64,000 bases of DNA from Bacteroidota bacterium (GCA_025963715.1 JAOQAG010000039.1:41800-105799); one strand, 5' to 3'; shown: positions 1 to 9,118, counted from the stretch's first letter. Numbers and translations: made by a program. The notes: generated by a model from the letters alone, not told the origin.

Positions 1-1652
1 TCTATAATGGCGCAAACACTGCCGCTCCGCTGATCGGTGTGTACAGCGGAAGTGTAAGTCCGGGTACGATCACTTCTTCCGGCGGTGCGCTGACGATCCG
101 TTTTAAATCCGACAATGCCACGGAAGCGGCAGGCTGGCAGGCGATCTGGAATTGCAGCGTGGACAATGTGGCACCGACAACTTTGGTAAGTGCTCCAGCG
201 CCATGGGAAACCGCAAATTTTAGCACCAGCTTTACAGATGCTGATAATACTGGCGGTTCGGGCATTGCAAAAAGCTATTACATGGTGCAGGATTATAACG
301 GAACGGAATGGCGCGCGAACAATGGCAATGGTTTTTTTAATGATAATTTTGATACGGCCATTAATCCTGAATGGACCAACGGATCAGGCAACTGGAGTAT
401 TAGCGGTGGCTACCTCGATCAAACGGATGAAACAAATAGTAATACCAATTTGTATGCATCGCTGACGCAGAATTTATCGAATCAGTATTTGTATAGTTTC
501 CAGGGAAAGATAGACGGGACGGGGACAAACAGGCGTGCAGGTTTTCATTTTTTCTGCGACTATGCCACGCAAACCAACAGGGGAAATTCGTATTTTGTGT
601 GGTTCAGGGTGGATCAGAGTGTGTGTGAATTTTACAAGGTTACGGCAAATGTATTTACATTGGAAAACTCGGTACCGATGACGGTAAACGCTGGCCAGTG
701 GTACGATTACAAAGTTATTTACGATCGCATTACGGGAAAAATGGATGTATACCAGGATGATATTTTTGTGGGAAGCTGGACGGATCCTGTACCGCTTGCG
801 AACGGTAATGCCATCTCTTTCCGCAGCGGCAATTGCAATTACATGGTGAATGACCTGAAAGTATACCGCTCCCGTTTACCTGCTGTGACGGTGACGGTGA
901 CTGTGACTGTGGGTGCTGCAGGTACAAATGATGTGCGTTATCAAAATCCAAATCCTTCCACTTCCTCCTGCAAAATTAATTCGATCACAAAAGATGTTGC
1001 AGGAAATTTATCGGCTGTGGCATCGCAAAATGTAAACATTGATTGGACGGATCCTTCGGCGCCAATGGTAAATGACGGTGTTGCACCGGATATTGATACA
1101 AGCTATTCGCTGACGCAATTATCGGCTAACTGGAGCATGTGTACAGATACCAATTCGGCAATTGCAAAATACATGTATGCGATCGGAACAATGCCCGGTG
1201 CAGTTGATATAGTAGGTTGGACAGATAACGGCATGAGCACTTCCGTGACAAAAACGGGATTAACGCTGACAAATAACCAATTGTATTATTTTAGCGTACA
1301 ATCGTATGATGGCGCGGGATTATCGAGCGCTACGACGAACAGCAACGGACAATTGGTGTTAATGCCAACAGGAATAAATGAAACAAACAATGGTATAAAT
1401 GTGGCGGTATATCCGAATCCTTTCAGTGAAAACGCAAAAGTTGAATACCAGCTTGCCGCTCCTGCGATGATCGGGATTACTTTGTCGGATGTGCTGGGAA
1501 AACAACTGACCTTGCTTGAAAAGCAAAATCAGTCGAGCGGAACGCATACACTTACGATCAATAAAAGCGAATTGAATCTTGCCAAAGGAATGTATTTGTT
1601 GAGTATAAAAATGAACGAAACAGTAAAAAATTATAAATTAATTGTAAATTAG
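1..1652 (+). CDS. T9SS type A cargo protein, 5'-truncated by window edge
   Basis: The frame is open from base 3 at the left edge, so the N-terminus and signal peptide lie outside the window. The visible part opens with what looks like the end of a CUB domain (ALTIRFKSDN ... GWQAIW). A region resembling a jelly-roll/LamG-like fold follows (FDTAINPEWTNGSGNWSI onward, about 170 residues), then a fibronectin-III-like stretch (SYSLTQLSANWS ... YYFSVQSYDGAG). The last ~80 residues are a T9SS type A sorting domain: VAVYPNPFSENAKV, a DVLGKQ turn and the tail KNYKLIVN. It is presumably exported through the outer membrane by the T9SS and anchored or released. The ligand or substrate cannot be told. Domain names before the sorting domain are inferred by eye. 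Confidence 0.85.
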   Translation, partial: YNGANTAAPLIGVYSGSVSPGTITSSGGALTIRFKSDNATEAAGWQAIWNCSVDNVAPTTLVSAPAPWETANFSTSFTDADNTGGSGIAKSYYMVQDYNGTEWRANNGNGFFNDNFDTAINPEWTNGSGNWSISGGYLDQTDETNSNTNLYASLTQNLSNQYLYSFQGKIDGTGTNRRAGFHFFCDYATQTNRGNSYFVWFRVDQSVCEFYKVTANVFTLENSVPMTVNAGQWYDYKVIYDRITGKMDVYQDDIFVGSWTDPVPLANGNAISFRSGNCNYMVNDLKVYRSRLPAVTVTVTVTVGAAGTNDVRYQNPNPSTSSCKINSITKDVAGNLSAVASQNVNIDWTDPSAPMVNDGVAPDIDTSYSLTQLSANWSMCTDTNSAIAKYMYAIGTMPGAVDIVGWTDNGMSTSVTKTGLTLTNNQLYYFSVQSYDGAGLSSATTNSNGQLVLMPTGINETNNGINVAVYPNPFSENAKVEYQLAAPAMIGITLSDVLGKQLTLLEKQNQSSGTHTLTINKSELNLAKGMYLLSIKMNETVKNYKLIVN

Positions 1653-1674
1653 AATTTCATTTTTAGTTACGTGT

Positions 1675-2544
1675 ATGCAAAAAAAACTCCTGCTCCTGCT
1701 GCTTTTATTTATTAATTCATTTTTACTTCCCGCCCAGGAAGAGCTGGAACCGTTTGATAAATACGGACCTCCCGGGGTAACGTATACGGATATGAAGTCG
1801 GCGCTGAAAGAAGCAAAGATCGTATACAAATTAAAGCTGGAGTATGCGCCGATAGATCCGAAATTAGTTTCGAAGCTGAATAAATTAACGGAGCTGCAAT
1901 GTTTACAGCTTACCGGGAACTCGCTTACGGAATTGCCCCCGGGATTTACAGATCTGAAAAACCTGGTTTATTTTTCCTGTAAAGCAAATAATATTACCGC
2001 GTTACCAAAAGGTTTTGGTTCGCTGGAACAGCTTACAGAGCTGCAGCTCATCAATACAAAGTTGGATTCATTACCGTTCGAGATCGCTTATTTGGGAAAA
2101 TTAAGAAGGATCGAAATTCAGAACAACCAGGCGGATACGCTTGACCTGCCTAATTCATTCGGGTATTTAGGGAATTTAAATGAGCTGCTGATCTTTAATT
2201 CGAAGTTGGATACACTACCGGCTTCTTTCCCGGAATTAAAACATTTAAAAAGCTTAACGATTGCCATGTGCGGCTTAAAAAAAATGCCGAAAGCAATTGG
2301 TAAAATGACCACGCTGGAAACACTGATCCTGGATAACAACAACCTGAACGAATTGCCAAAAAGTATTTACAGCTTAAAAAATTTGAAATATCTTTCCGTA
2401 AAAAGCAATCACCTAACGGCTATTTCGGATTTTGTATCCAAGCTGCAAAACCTGGAAGTGCTGGATTTGCGTGGAAATACATTCCAGGAATATGATATTG
2501 CTATTTTGAAAATTTTGCTGCCGAGATGCAGGGTTTTGTATTGA
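1675..2544 (+). CDS. Secreted leucine-rich-repeat protein
   Basis: 289 residues with a Sec signal peptide (MQKKLLLLLLLFINSFLLPAQ) and then about eight leucine-rich repeats of the bacterial type (LxxLxxLxLxxNxLxxLPxxF), running from about residue 60 to the C-terminus. LRR proteins form a curved binding surface and usually mediate protein-protein contact; the partner here is unknown. There is no T9SS sorting domain, so a periplasmic or outer-membrane location is likely. It starts 22 bp after the preceding T9SS gene on the same strand and may be co-transcribed with it. Its stop codon abuts the stop codon of the convergent ORF6N gene with no gap. Confidence 0.85.
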   Translation: MQKKLLLLLLLFINSFLLPAQEELEPFDKYGPPGVTYTDMKSALKEAKIVYKLKLEYAPIDPKLVSKLNKLTELQCLQLTGNSLTELPPGFTDLKNLVYFSCKANNITALPKGFGSLEQLTELQLINTKLDSLPFEIAYLGKLRRIEIQNNQADTLDLPNSFGYLGNLNELLIFNSKLDTLPASFPELKHLKSLTIAMCGLKKMPKAIGKMTTLETLILDNNNLNELPKSIYSLKNLKYLSVKSNHLTAISDFVSKLQNLEVLDLRGNTFQEYDIAILKILLPRCRVLY

Positions 2545-3168
2545 TTATTTTCTTGTGCGGCTAACCTTTTTCGGGCTTATTTTTTTCCGGTTTATCTTTT
2601 TCTTTTTAGGAATTTTAAATCCGATCCATTCCCGCGCTTCAAGTTCTTTATTTCCTTTTTCCTTACTTTCCTTAGGCTCTTTTTTTTCACTTAATTCGTC
2701 CAGGTACTGAAATACAACCTCAATATTTTTTGTATTGTTGTTTGTTTTCTTTTCCAGCTGTTCTATTGCCAAACGTAATTCTGTATTTTCTGTCAGCATC
2801 TTTCGGACCTTTGTAAATACACGCATAATAAGAATGTTTACCTGGATTGCTTTTTTGCTGTTCAACACACTTGATAACATCAGTACACCATGTTCTGTAA
2901 ATACATTTGGAAGGGTTCTTCTTCCTCCCCAACTTGACATCACATTTTGTGATATCAAGTTTTGCCATTCTTTTTCACTTAGCTGGAACATAAAATCAGG
3001 TGGAAATCTATCCAAATTCCTGTTCACAGCCTGGTTCATTATTCTTGTTTCTACTTTGTAGAGCTCCGCAAGATCATTATCCAGCATTACTTTTTGTCCT
3101 CTGATAAAATAAATCTTATTCATTACTGCCTCATCAGGAATCACTAATCTCGTTTCTCTCTTAGCCAT
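2545..3168 (-). CDS. ORF6N domain-containing DNA-binding protein
   Basis: 207 residues. Residues ~10-95 match the ORF6N domain: IYFIRGQKVMLDNDLAELY, then NRFPxDFMFQLSEKEW-like and SSWGGRRTLPNVFTEHGVLMLSSVLNS. ORF6N belongs to the KilA-N/Bro-N group of DNA-binding domains first described in phages and large DNA viruses, and is common as chromosomal singletons in Bacteroidota. A helical segment (~110-155) is followed by a very lysine-rich tail (KIPKKKKINRKKISPKKVSRTRK). Residues 70-79 (NLISQNVMSS) are encoded by a near-copy of the 27-bp palindrome that also occurs four times upstream, beginning 22 bp before the start codon. This suggests the protein recognises or is linked to that palindrome, but that is inference. 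No phage genes lie nearby. Confidence 0.9.
   Translation of the reverse strand: MAKRETRLVIPDEAVMNKIYFIRGQKVMLDNDLAELYKVETRIMNQAVNRNLDRFPPDFMFQLSEKEWQNLISQNVMSSWGGRRTLPNVFTEHGVLMLSSVLNSKKAIQVNILIMRVFTKVRKMLTENTELRLAIEQLEKKTNNNTKNIEVVFQYLDELSEKKEPKESKEKGNKELEAREWIGFKIPKKKKINRKKISPKKVSRTRK
2933..2959. repeat. 27-bp palindrome copy inside the ORF6N gene
   Basis: Arms CTTGACATCACAT / TTGTGATATCAAG, matching the intergenic palindrome family at 25 of 27 positions. It lies over codons 70-79 of the ORF6N gene, the stretch just before the conserved SSWGGRR motif. Confidence 0.8.
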
Positions 3169-3189
3169 TTGTTTTTATTATTTTGATAA

Positions 3190-3216
3190 CTTGATATCAC
3201 AAATTGTGATATCAAG
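3190..3216. repeat. 27-bp palindrome copy 1 upstream of the ORF6N gene
   Basis: Perfect 13-1-13 palindrome with arm CTTGATATCACAA. The symmetry extends two bases further each side (AA/TT). It ends 22 bp before the ORF6N start codon, where an operator would sit. Confidence 0.9.
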
Positions 3217-3357
3217 TTTGTTTTGGATTGCAAACCTAAACTATTTATTTAAAAAGCCTATAGAAGTAAAGAAAATCAATACACATTTTTTATAAAAAAT
3301 AATATTAAAAAAAATCGACAATGATTGCCAGTAAAGGATTTTAAGAGCTATTTTAAT

Positions 3358-3384
3358 CTTGATATCACAAATTGTGATATCAAG
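3358..3384. repeat. 27-bp palindrome copy 2
   Basis: Exact copy of the palindrome (arm CTTGATATCACAA), 168 bp centre-to-centre from copy 1. Confidence 0.9.
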
Positions 3385-3475
3385 ATGGTTTTTATATTAT
3401 AAAATAAAAATTGATATGATAAGAAAAAGCAATGATTTTATCCCTGCAAAGACCAATAAAGAAAGGTTTTTTAAT

Positions 3476-3502
3476 CTTGATATCACAATTTGTGATATCA
3501 AG
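3476..3502. repeat. 27-bp palindrome copy 3
   Basis: Exact copy in the opposite centre orientation (central T instead of A), 118 bp from copy 2. The 90-100 bp spacers on its two sides share words such as CAATAAAGAAAGG, so the spacer plus palindrome looks tandemly duplicated. Confidence 0.9.
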
Positions 3503-3605
3503 ATGGGGGTATATTATAAAAATGCGAATTGATTTTACAATATAAATAACAAGAAAAAAAAACGGTTTATTCCTGTGCAGATCAATAAAGAAAGGGAGTT
3601 TAAAT

Positions 3606-3632
3606 CTTGAGATCACAAATTGTGATATCAAG
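3606..3632. repeat. 27-bp palindrome copy 4 (one mismatch)
   Basis: Copy with one substitution in the left arm (CTTGAGATCACAA), 130 bp from copy 3. The rest of 3169-3707 is AT-rich and holds no convincing gene. Confidence 0.88.
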
Positions 3633-3707
3633 TTTGGATTAAAAATCAGGGATGATTTTTTATTTGATCAGAAGAATCTGCACATCAGTAATCCGCACAT
3701 CTGCACA

Positions 3708-4427
3708 TTATTTTTTTTTCTTCTCTTCCTTTTCCTCGTAATTAAGCACACCGCCCCAAAGGCTCATCTGGTTCATGATCCAGATCTTTCTACCGGAAAC
3801 ATATCCGCTGGGAGCACCTGCATTAAACTTGCGCGGATTGGGTAATACAGCGGCAATGGTGGCTGCTTCTGCGCGACTTAAATTGATCGCATCTTTTTTG
3901 AAAAATGCGGTGGATGCAGCTTGTGCGCCATATACGCCATCGCCCATTTCGATCACGTTAAGGTATACTTCCATGATGCGTTGTTTGCTCCAGAATGTTT
4001 CGATCAAAAAAGTAAAATACACTTCAAAACCTTTCCTGATCCAGCTATGACCGGGCCATAAAAAAACATTTTTTGCGGTTTGCTGACTGATGGTACTGGC
4101 GCCGCGCTGTTTCTTATGATTCTCATTATACTCCATTGCTTTATCGATGGCCTGAAAATCAAAGCCACTGTGTTTGATAAAATTCTGATCTTCGGAACAC
4201 ACGACTGCGAGCTGTAAATTCGGAGAAATTTTTTCGAACGATACCCAATTTTTTTTCAGCTTCAGATCCTTGCCATCCACTTTTTGCTCCACGCAACGGA
4301 TCAGCATCAACGGTGTAACCGGCACCGGCACCCAACGGAATAAAATAACGGAAGCGATGCTGATGATAAAAAACCACATCGTAGCTTTCCATGTAAATCT
4401 CCAGAGTTTTAATAAAAATTCTTTCAC
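3708..4427 (-). CDS. mtgA: Monofunctional peptidoglycan glycosyltransferase MtgA
   Basis: Family 51 glycosyltransferase that polymerises lipid II into glycan strands at the outer face of the inner membrane. It has one N-terminal membrane anchor ([20 protein letters not shown]). The catalytic motifs are [15 protein letters not shown] (general-base Glu) and [49 protein letters not shown] and [14 protein letters not shown] follow. No transpeptidase domain is present. An ATG at 4478 would overlap the upstream PorP gene by 47 bp and translate its 3' end out of frame. A GTG at 4427 lies 4 bp after the PorP stop and gives 239 residues, so it is preferred here. It is the last gene of the minus-strand operon that begins at 6659. 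Confidence 0.93.
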   Translation of the reverse strand: MKEFLLKLWRFTWKATMWFFIISIASVILFRWVPVPVTPLMLIRCVEQKVDGKDLKLKKNWVSFEKISPNLQLAVVCSEDQNFIKHSGFDFQAIDKAMEYNENHKKQRGASTISQQTAKNVFLWPGHSWIRKGFEVYFTFLIETFWSKQRIMEVYLNVIEMGDGVYGAQAASTAFFKKDAINLSRAEAATIAAVLPNPRKFNAGAPSGYVSGRKIWIMNQMSLWGGVLNYEEKEEKKKK

Positions 4428-4431
4428 GTTC

Positions 4432-5385
4432 TTATAGTTCAAATGTAGGACAATTGGCTGCACCGGCCGGACGATCATAGTTTTCGGTACTCATTACCGG
4501 CGAAAATCCCATCATAAATTCGGTTGAATTTGCATGCGCCGAACGGAATTTTGAAATGGTGTAATCATACGCAAAGCCAACCACCAGGTTGGAAAAGATC
4601 CTCACCTGCAGCATCGCGGATACAGCATCGTGCATACGATAGGAAACACCCAATCCCACTCTTTTACGATAATACACCATGCAGTTAAAGCTTGTTACCG
4701 GGATGCCGATGAACGTGGTTTGCACCTGCACAGCGGGCACAATAATAAAATCATACCCGGCTGAAACAAATTTCCGCCCCAGGGTGATGTACGCATTCGG
4801 ATATAATTTACTACCGGTGCCGATCTCTTTATTTCCCTGCGTTAATGTATTTTTAAAAACATTCCGTACGGCAACGCCTGCCACCAGTTTTTTTGAATAC
4901 AAATAAACACCCGGAATAAAATCAGGGATCACCACATTGGGAGTGCGGTTCATCAAGGCTGCATCGTTTGCATCAAACAAACCGTTGGAAATAGCAACCG
5001 ATTTTACACCCGCAGCAATCCCAAAGCTCAGATAATATTTTGGTGATAATTTAAAATGGATCGCATACGATGCATACGCCGCTTTACTTGTAAAAAGTCC
5101 GGACTTATCCTGCTCGAAGTAAGCTCCCACACCATGCCAGTAGCGCTTGTAGCCTTTTTTTCCAAACGCTTTGGTAATGCTTGCAAAATTAGTTTCGGGT
5201 GCGGTTTCAAATCCCTGCCATTGCACACGGCGGCCTATCATAAACATCCATCCTTTAGAACTGCCTGCCACAGCCGGATTCAGTCCATATTCATTGAGCA
5301 TAAATTGTGTGTACTGTGTATTCTGCTGCGCAAAATTGCTCAACGAAATAAAAAGAATAATGAATGTGGCTAATTGTTTTTCCAT
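4432..5385 (-). CDS. PorP/SprF family T9SS outer-membrane protein
   Basis: 317 residues with a signal peptide ending at FAQQ. The family hallmark follows: [19 protein letters not shown], then alternating beta strands with repeated aromatic and glycine residues ([47 protein letters not shown]). Members are outer-membrane barrels that work with T9SS-secreted adhesins carrying type B (CHU_C) sorting domains; SprF with SprB is the classic pair. Here the gene directly follows a CHU_C-domain gene with no intergenic base between stop and start, so the two products probably work together. The mtgA start lies 4 bp downstream. Confidence 0.93.
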   Translation of the reverse strand: MEKQLATFIILFISLSNFAQQNTQYTQFMLNEYGLNPAVAGSSKGWMFMIGRRVQWQGFETAPETNFASITKAFGKKGYKRYWHGVGAYFEQDKSGLFTSKAAYASYAIHFKLSPKYYLSFGIAAGVKSVAISNGLFDANDAALMNRTPNVVIPDFIPGVYLYSKKLVAGVAVRNVFKNTLTQGNKEIGTGSKLYPNAYITLGRKFVSAGYDFIIVPAVQVQTTFIGIPVTSFNCMVYYRKRVGLGVSYRMHDAVSAMLQVRIFSNLVVGFAYDYTISKFRSAHANSTEFMMGFSPVMSTENYDRPAGAANCPTFEL

Positions 5386-5943
5386 TTATCTGATGATGGA
5401 AACGCACCCTTTTACAATGGTATTTTCCTTTTTGTTATCTTCATAAATAATATAGAAATACGAATTATCGGGTACCGGAACTCCCAGTAAATCCTTGCCA
5501 TCCCAGGGTTCATACGCACCGCGGTGCTCGTACACTTTTTGTCCCCAGCGGTTGTATACCAAAATTAAATTATCCGGAAAATATTCAATATTAACGATCG
5601 CCCAGCTGTCGTTGTGTGCATCTCCATTGGGTGTAAATACCTGCTCTGGGCTTACATGGCAAAGCGCTTCATTGATCCGTACCGTTATCAGCGTATCGTT
5701 TCCGGCAACATCTGTCACCGTAACAGAATAATCGCCGGGAACAAGATCTGTAATTTCATGATCCGTGCTTCCGGTATTCCAGAGATACACATACGGCGGA
5801 TGTGTATTATTTACAATAACACTGGCAGTACCGGCTATAATACCGTTGCAGCTTACATCAGTAACGTGCAGCGTGTATTCAATATCCTGCGCACTCATTG
5901 TGTTTACAATGAAAAATAATAACATGCTGCAGTATCGGGTCAT
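5386..5943 (-). CDS. Secreted protein with SprB-like repeat and T9SS type B (CHU_C) sorting domain
   Basis: Signal peptide MTRYCSMLLFFIVNTMSAQ, one SprB/PKD-like immunoglobulin repeat (DVSCNGIIAGTASVIV ... YLWNTGSTDHEITDLVPG, then YSVTVTD), then a gliding-motility-associated C-terminal domain (FTPNGDAHNDSWAIVNIEYF, LILVYNRWGQKVYE, YEPWDGKDLLGVPVP, SYFYIIY). This is the type B sorting signal of the T9SS. The protein is very short for the class, which often exceeds 1000 residues, with a single repeat. An upstream ATG at 5958 would overlap the preceding TPR gene by 10 bp; the ATG at 5943 avoids this. It is probably the partner of the adjacent PorP/SprF protein. Confidence 0.88.
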   Translation of the reverse strand: MTRYCSMLLFFIVNTMSAQDIEYTLHVTDVSCNGIIAGTASVIVNNTHPPYVYLWNTGSTDHEITDLVPGDYSVTVTDVAGNDTLITVRINEALCHVSPEQVFTPNGDAHNDSWAIVNIEYFPDNLILVYNRWGQKVYEHRGAYEPWDGKDLLGVPVPDNSYFYIIYEDNKKENTIVKGCVSIIR

Positions 5944-5948
5944 TGATT

Positions 5949-6659
5949 TCACTTGCACAATTTTTCAATTAATTCTTCCGCCATTACGCTTCCTTTTTCG
6001 GATGCAATGTTGAGCGTTTCACAGGCGCCTGTTTTATCATTGTGCTGGTACATCGCGGTAGCCATGCCAATGTATGCCTCTCGGTAAGAGGGGTCCAGCT
6101 CAATTACTTTTTTATAATCAGTAAGTGCACCGTTGTAATCACCCGACATGTCTTTCCAGTAAGCGCGGCTGTAATATGCATTGATATAGCGCTTGTCCAG
6201 CTCAATGGCTTTGTCCAGGTCGGTGATCGCACCTGCAAAATCATCGAGGTGCGCTTTTGCCTGCGCCCTGTTGTAATACGCTTTGGTGTTGAACGGAGCC
6301 AGCGCGATCATTTTATTAAAATCTTTGATAGCGGAAATATAATCTTTCAGCTGCGCCTTTACAATGCCTCTTCCATTGAACGCATCCGTATAATTGGGAT
6401 TGATCTTAATGGCTTTATCAAATTGTTTTATAGCGAGTTTGTATTCGCCTTGTTTGTAGCTGATAAAACCCTGCAGGCAATAGGCGCTGTCGAAATCCGG
6501 ACGCTGGTTGATGGCATTATCCAGGTCCTGCAACGCAGCTGTGTAATCTTTTTGCGAATCATTGATGATCGCACTTTGATAATATTCCGTTGCACTGTTT
6601 TGTGCAAATGAAAAAGCAGCAAACAAAAGGAATGAACTGATGATCGCTGCTTTTTTCAT
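5949..6659 (-). CDS. Periplasmic or secreted TPR-repeat protein
   Basis: 236 residues with a signal peptide (MKKAAIISSFLLFAAFSFAQ) and about six tetratricopeptide repeats from residue 25 on. Repeats show the pattern A..D...AI...P....AY..RG, for example NPNYTDAFNGRGIVKAQLKD and DKRYINAYYSRAYWKD. TPR proteins act as scaffolds; no enzymatic motif is present. It is the first gene of the operon with the CHU_C, PorP/SprF and MtgA genes, so an envelope-assembly role is likely. The partner is unknown. Confidence 0.88.
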   Translation of the reverse strand: MKKAAIISSFLLFAAFSFAQNSATEYYQSAIINDSQKDYTAALQDLDNAINQRPDFDSAYCLQGFISYKQGEYKLAIKQFDKAIKINPNYTDAFNGRGIVKAQLKDYISAIKDFNKMIALAPFNTKAYYNRAQAKAHLDDFAGAITDLDKAIELDKRYINAYYSRAYWKDMSGDYNGALTDYKKVIELDPSYREAYIGMATAMYQHNDKTGACETLNIASEKGSVMAEELIEKLCK

Positions 6660-6662
6660 GTA

Positions 6663-6740
6663 AGAAAAATGATATTGGATAAGTTGGATATTAGATGTTG
6701 GAATTTTTAGAATTTAAAATTTAGATATTCGAATTTCATT
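6663..6740. repeat. Intergenic AT-rich word repeat (TTAGATNTTGGA type)
   Basis: The gap between the TPR gene and purL is built from words such as TTGGATATTAGATGTTGGA and TTTAGATATTCGAATTTC. The same words recur at 18719-18866, 19505-19545, 19681-19742 and 48116-48150. Function unknown. Confidence 0.6.
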
Positions 6741-6746
6741 TATTTT

Positions 6747-8972
6747 TTATTTCAACAGATCGCCCAATGCATTGTCAAATTTCGCTTTTGCATCTGCAAT
6801 CGTTCCGAATGATTCTTCATCGATCACCATTTCGTTTCCGGTCACGTCGCCCAGGTAAGCAAACTCGGCATTGCTTTCCATCATGATGTCGATGAATTTA
6901 TCTTCATCCGCTTTTTTAACGGAAACAATCACGCGGCTTTGTGATTCGCCAAACAGGAATGCATCTTTACGCACATTTTCATCGCAGCTGATGTCGAAAC
7001 CCAAACCATTGGTCATGGAGCTTTCCAGCAGCGTAATAAATAATCCGCCATCAGCGCAATCGTGTGCCGACTGAATGATCTTTGAAGTGATCAGCTCTTT
7101 TACGGCTTGTTGCACATAAAATTCTTCATCCAGGTCGAACATCGGCGCCGGAGAATTTTTCACTTTGTGATACGAGTATAAATATTCCGAAGAAGCAATG
7201 TCATTTTTTGCAGAACCGATCATGTAAATGGAATCGCCTTCATTTTTAAAATTCAGCGTCATGCGGTTATTTTTATCTTTTAAAATTCCGAGCATCCCAA
7301 TTGTTGGCGTTGGAAATACAGGACCTTCGTAGGAAGATTGATTGTAAAAACTAACATTACCGCCGGTTACAGGCGTAGAAAAACGGATACACGCTTTTGA
7401 CATTCCTTTGATGGAACCCACAAACTGCCAGTATACTTCGGGATTGTAAGGATTCCCGAAATTTAAACAATTGGTAATAGCGCTTGGCTCGCCGCCGCTG
7501 CACACAATGTTACGTGCTGCTTCCGAAACCGCAATGGCACAGCCCGTTTCCGGATCGGCATTTACGTAACGCGAGTTACAATCCACTTTTAAAGCGATGG
7601 CTTTGTTTGTTCCCTTGATGTTCACGATAGCGGCATCGGATGGCGCATTGGTGCTCATATTCACTGTTCCTACCATAGAATCGTACTGATTGTACACCCA
7701 TTGTTTGGAAGCAATGTTCGGATGCGAGATCAGAAAATCAGCAACTGCTTTCAAATCTTTTGGCTCTGTTACATCATCAATATTGAATTTTTTATTTTCT
7801 GCAAAATAAGCAGGCTCTTTGTATTCGCGTTTGTAGATCGGGGCACCGCCGCCCAGCACCAGCGACTCCGCAGGCACATCCGCAACCAGTTCTCCCTTTA
7901 CAAAATATTTCAAACGTTTGTTATCGGTTACTTCCCCGATGATCTCGCAATTAAGATCCCATTTTTCAAAGACTTTTTCCACCTCTTTTTCACGTCCTTT
8001 TTTCACCACGATCAGCATGCGTTCCTGTGATTCGGAAAGTAAAATTTCCCATGGCAGCATATTGTCCTGGCGGGTTGGCACTTTGTCCAGCCAGATGTTC
8101 ATTCCATGTTCGCCTTTTGCGCTCATTTCGGAAGTAGAGCAGGTAATTCCCGCTGCACCCATATCCTGCATTCCAATTACAGCGCCGGTTTTGATCACTT
8201 CCAGCGAAGCTTCCAGCAATAATTTTTCCTGGAACGGATCGCCCACCTGCACTGCAGGCAAGTCTTTCGCCGAATCTTCGGTAATGTCTTTCGATGCAAA
8301 TGCAGCACCGTGGATTCCGTCTTTTCCGGTAGCAGACCCAACAATGTAAACTGGGTTTCCAACGCCGTAGGAAGTGGCAGAAACGGTTTCTCCCGCTTTT
8401 ACAATCCCCGCGCTCATGGCATTTACCAATGGATTAACGTTGTAACACTCATCAAAGAATACTTCGCCGCCCACAGTTGGGATTCCGAACGCATTGCCGT
8501 AATCGCCAATGCCTTTTACCACTCCTTTGAGCAGCCATTTTGTTTTATCGAGTTTGATATCGCCGAAGCGCAATGAATTTAATTGTGCGATGGGACGTGC
8601 ACCCATGGTAAAAATATCGCGGTTAATGCCGCCCACACCTGTTGCCGCGCCTTGGTACGGTTCCAATGCAGAAGGGTGATTATGCGATTCGATCTTGAAA
8701 GCGCAGCCTAAATTATCGCCGATATCCACCAAACCTGCATTTTCCTCGCCTGCTTTTGCCAGCATGTGCGGGCCTTCTTTCGGTAAGGTTTTCAGCCAGG
8801 TAATCGAGTTTTTATACGAGCAGTGTTCGCTCCACATTACGGAATAGATGCTCAATTCCACAAAATTGGGTGTGCGCCCTAATACTTCTTTGATCTTTTC
8901 AAACTCCTCGGGTAATAAACCTAATTGTGTTGCGGTTTCAACGGTTGTTAATTGCTCTGTGGTGGTCGACAT
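6747..8972 (-). CDS. purL: Phosphoribosylformylglycinamidine synthase subunit PurL
   Basis: 741 residues, the length of the small PurL that works with separate PurS and PurQ. It converts FGAR to FGAM with ATP and ammonia in step 4 of purine synthesis. Motifs: EHCSYKNSI near the N-terminus, KIESHNHPSALEPYQGAATGVGG (given in parts: ESHNHPS, PYQGAATGVGG), RDIFTMGARPIA, GGGAPIY in the middle, and a second half with CLNFGNPYNPEVYWQF, PVTGGNVSFYN and SAHDCADGGLFITLLE. PurQ and PurS are not in the window. It is monocistronic here, with a candidate -7 box at 9060-9067. Confidence 0.97.
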   Translation of the reverse strand: MSTTTEQLTTVETATQLGLLPEEFEKIKEVLGRTPNFVELSIYSVMWSEHCSYKNSITWLKTLPKEGPHMLAKAGEENAGLVDIGDNLGCAFKIESHNHPSALEPYQGAATGVGGINRDIFTMGARPIAQLNSLRFGDIKLDKTKWLLKGVVKGIGDYGNAFGIPTVGGEVFFDECYNVNPLVNAMSAGIVKAGETVSATSYGVGNPVYIVGSATGKDGIHGAAFASKDITEDSAKDLPAVQVGDPFQEKLLLEASLEVIKTGAVIGMQDMGAAGITCSTSEMSAKGEHGMNIWLDKVPTRQDNMLPWEILLSESQERMLIVVKKGREKEVEKVFEKWDLNCEIIGEVTDNKRLKYFVKGELVADVPAESLVLGGGAPIYKREYKEPAYFAENKKFNIDDVTEPKDLKAVADFLISHPNIASKQWVYNQYDSMVGTVNMSTNAPSDAAIVNIKGTNKAIALKVDCNSRYVNADPETGCAIAVSEAARNIVCSGGEPSAITNCLNFGNPYNPEVYWQFVGSIKGMSKACIRFSTPVTGGNVSFYNQSSYEGPVFPTPTIGMLGILKDKNNRMTLNFKNEGDSIYMIGSAKNDIASSEYLYSYHKVKNSPAPMFDLDEEFYVQQAVKELITSKIIQSAHDCADGGLFITLLESSMTNGLGFDISCDENVRKDAFLFGESQSRVIVSVKKADEDKFIDIMMESNAEFAYLGDVTGNEMVIDEESFGTIADAKAKFDNALGDLLK

Positions 8973-9059
8973 ACGTATAATTTATAGAATTTTTGATTTG
9001 TTGAATTTCTGAATTACCAAAATCGCGTTTCTGCGAATATTTTCCTTAAAATTGAGTGT

Positions 9060-9067
9060 CAAATTTA
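9060..9067 (-). promoter_or_regulatory. Candidate -7 promoter box for purL
   Basis: On the minus strand it reads TAAATTTG, a perfect match to the Bacteroidota -7 consensus TAnnTTTG, about 90 bp upstream of the purL start. No clear TTTG box lies 19 bp upstream, so the call is tentative. Confidence 0.45.
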
Positions 9068-9118
9068 CGTAAAACAGCCCGATTGCGCCTTTTTTTTTAT
9101 TTTGAGTTTTCAACAATT

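Noticed and set aside
3190..3632. CRISPR array from the repeated 27-mers
   Set aside because: Only four copies, unequal spacing (118-168 bp), perfectly palindromic repeats, similar spacers and no cas genes.
4428..4478. ATG start of mtgA at 4478
   Set aside because: Would overlap the PorP gene by 47 bp and translate PorP's end in a different frame; the GTG at 4427 fits better.
6042..6611. 189-codon plus-strand frame
   Set aside because: Antisense to the TPR gene, no recognisable motif.
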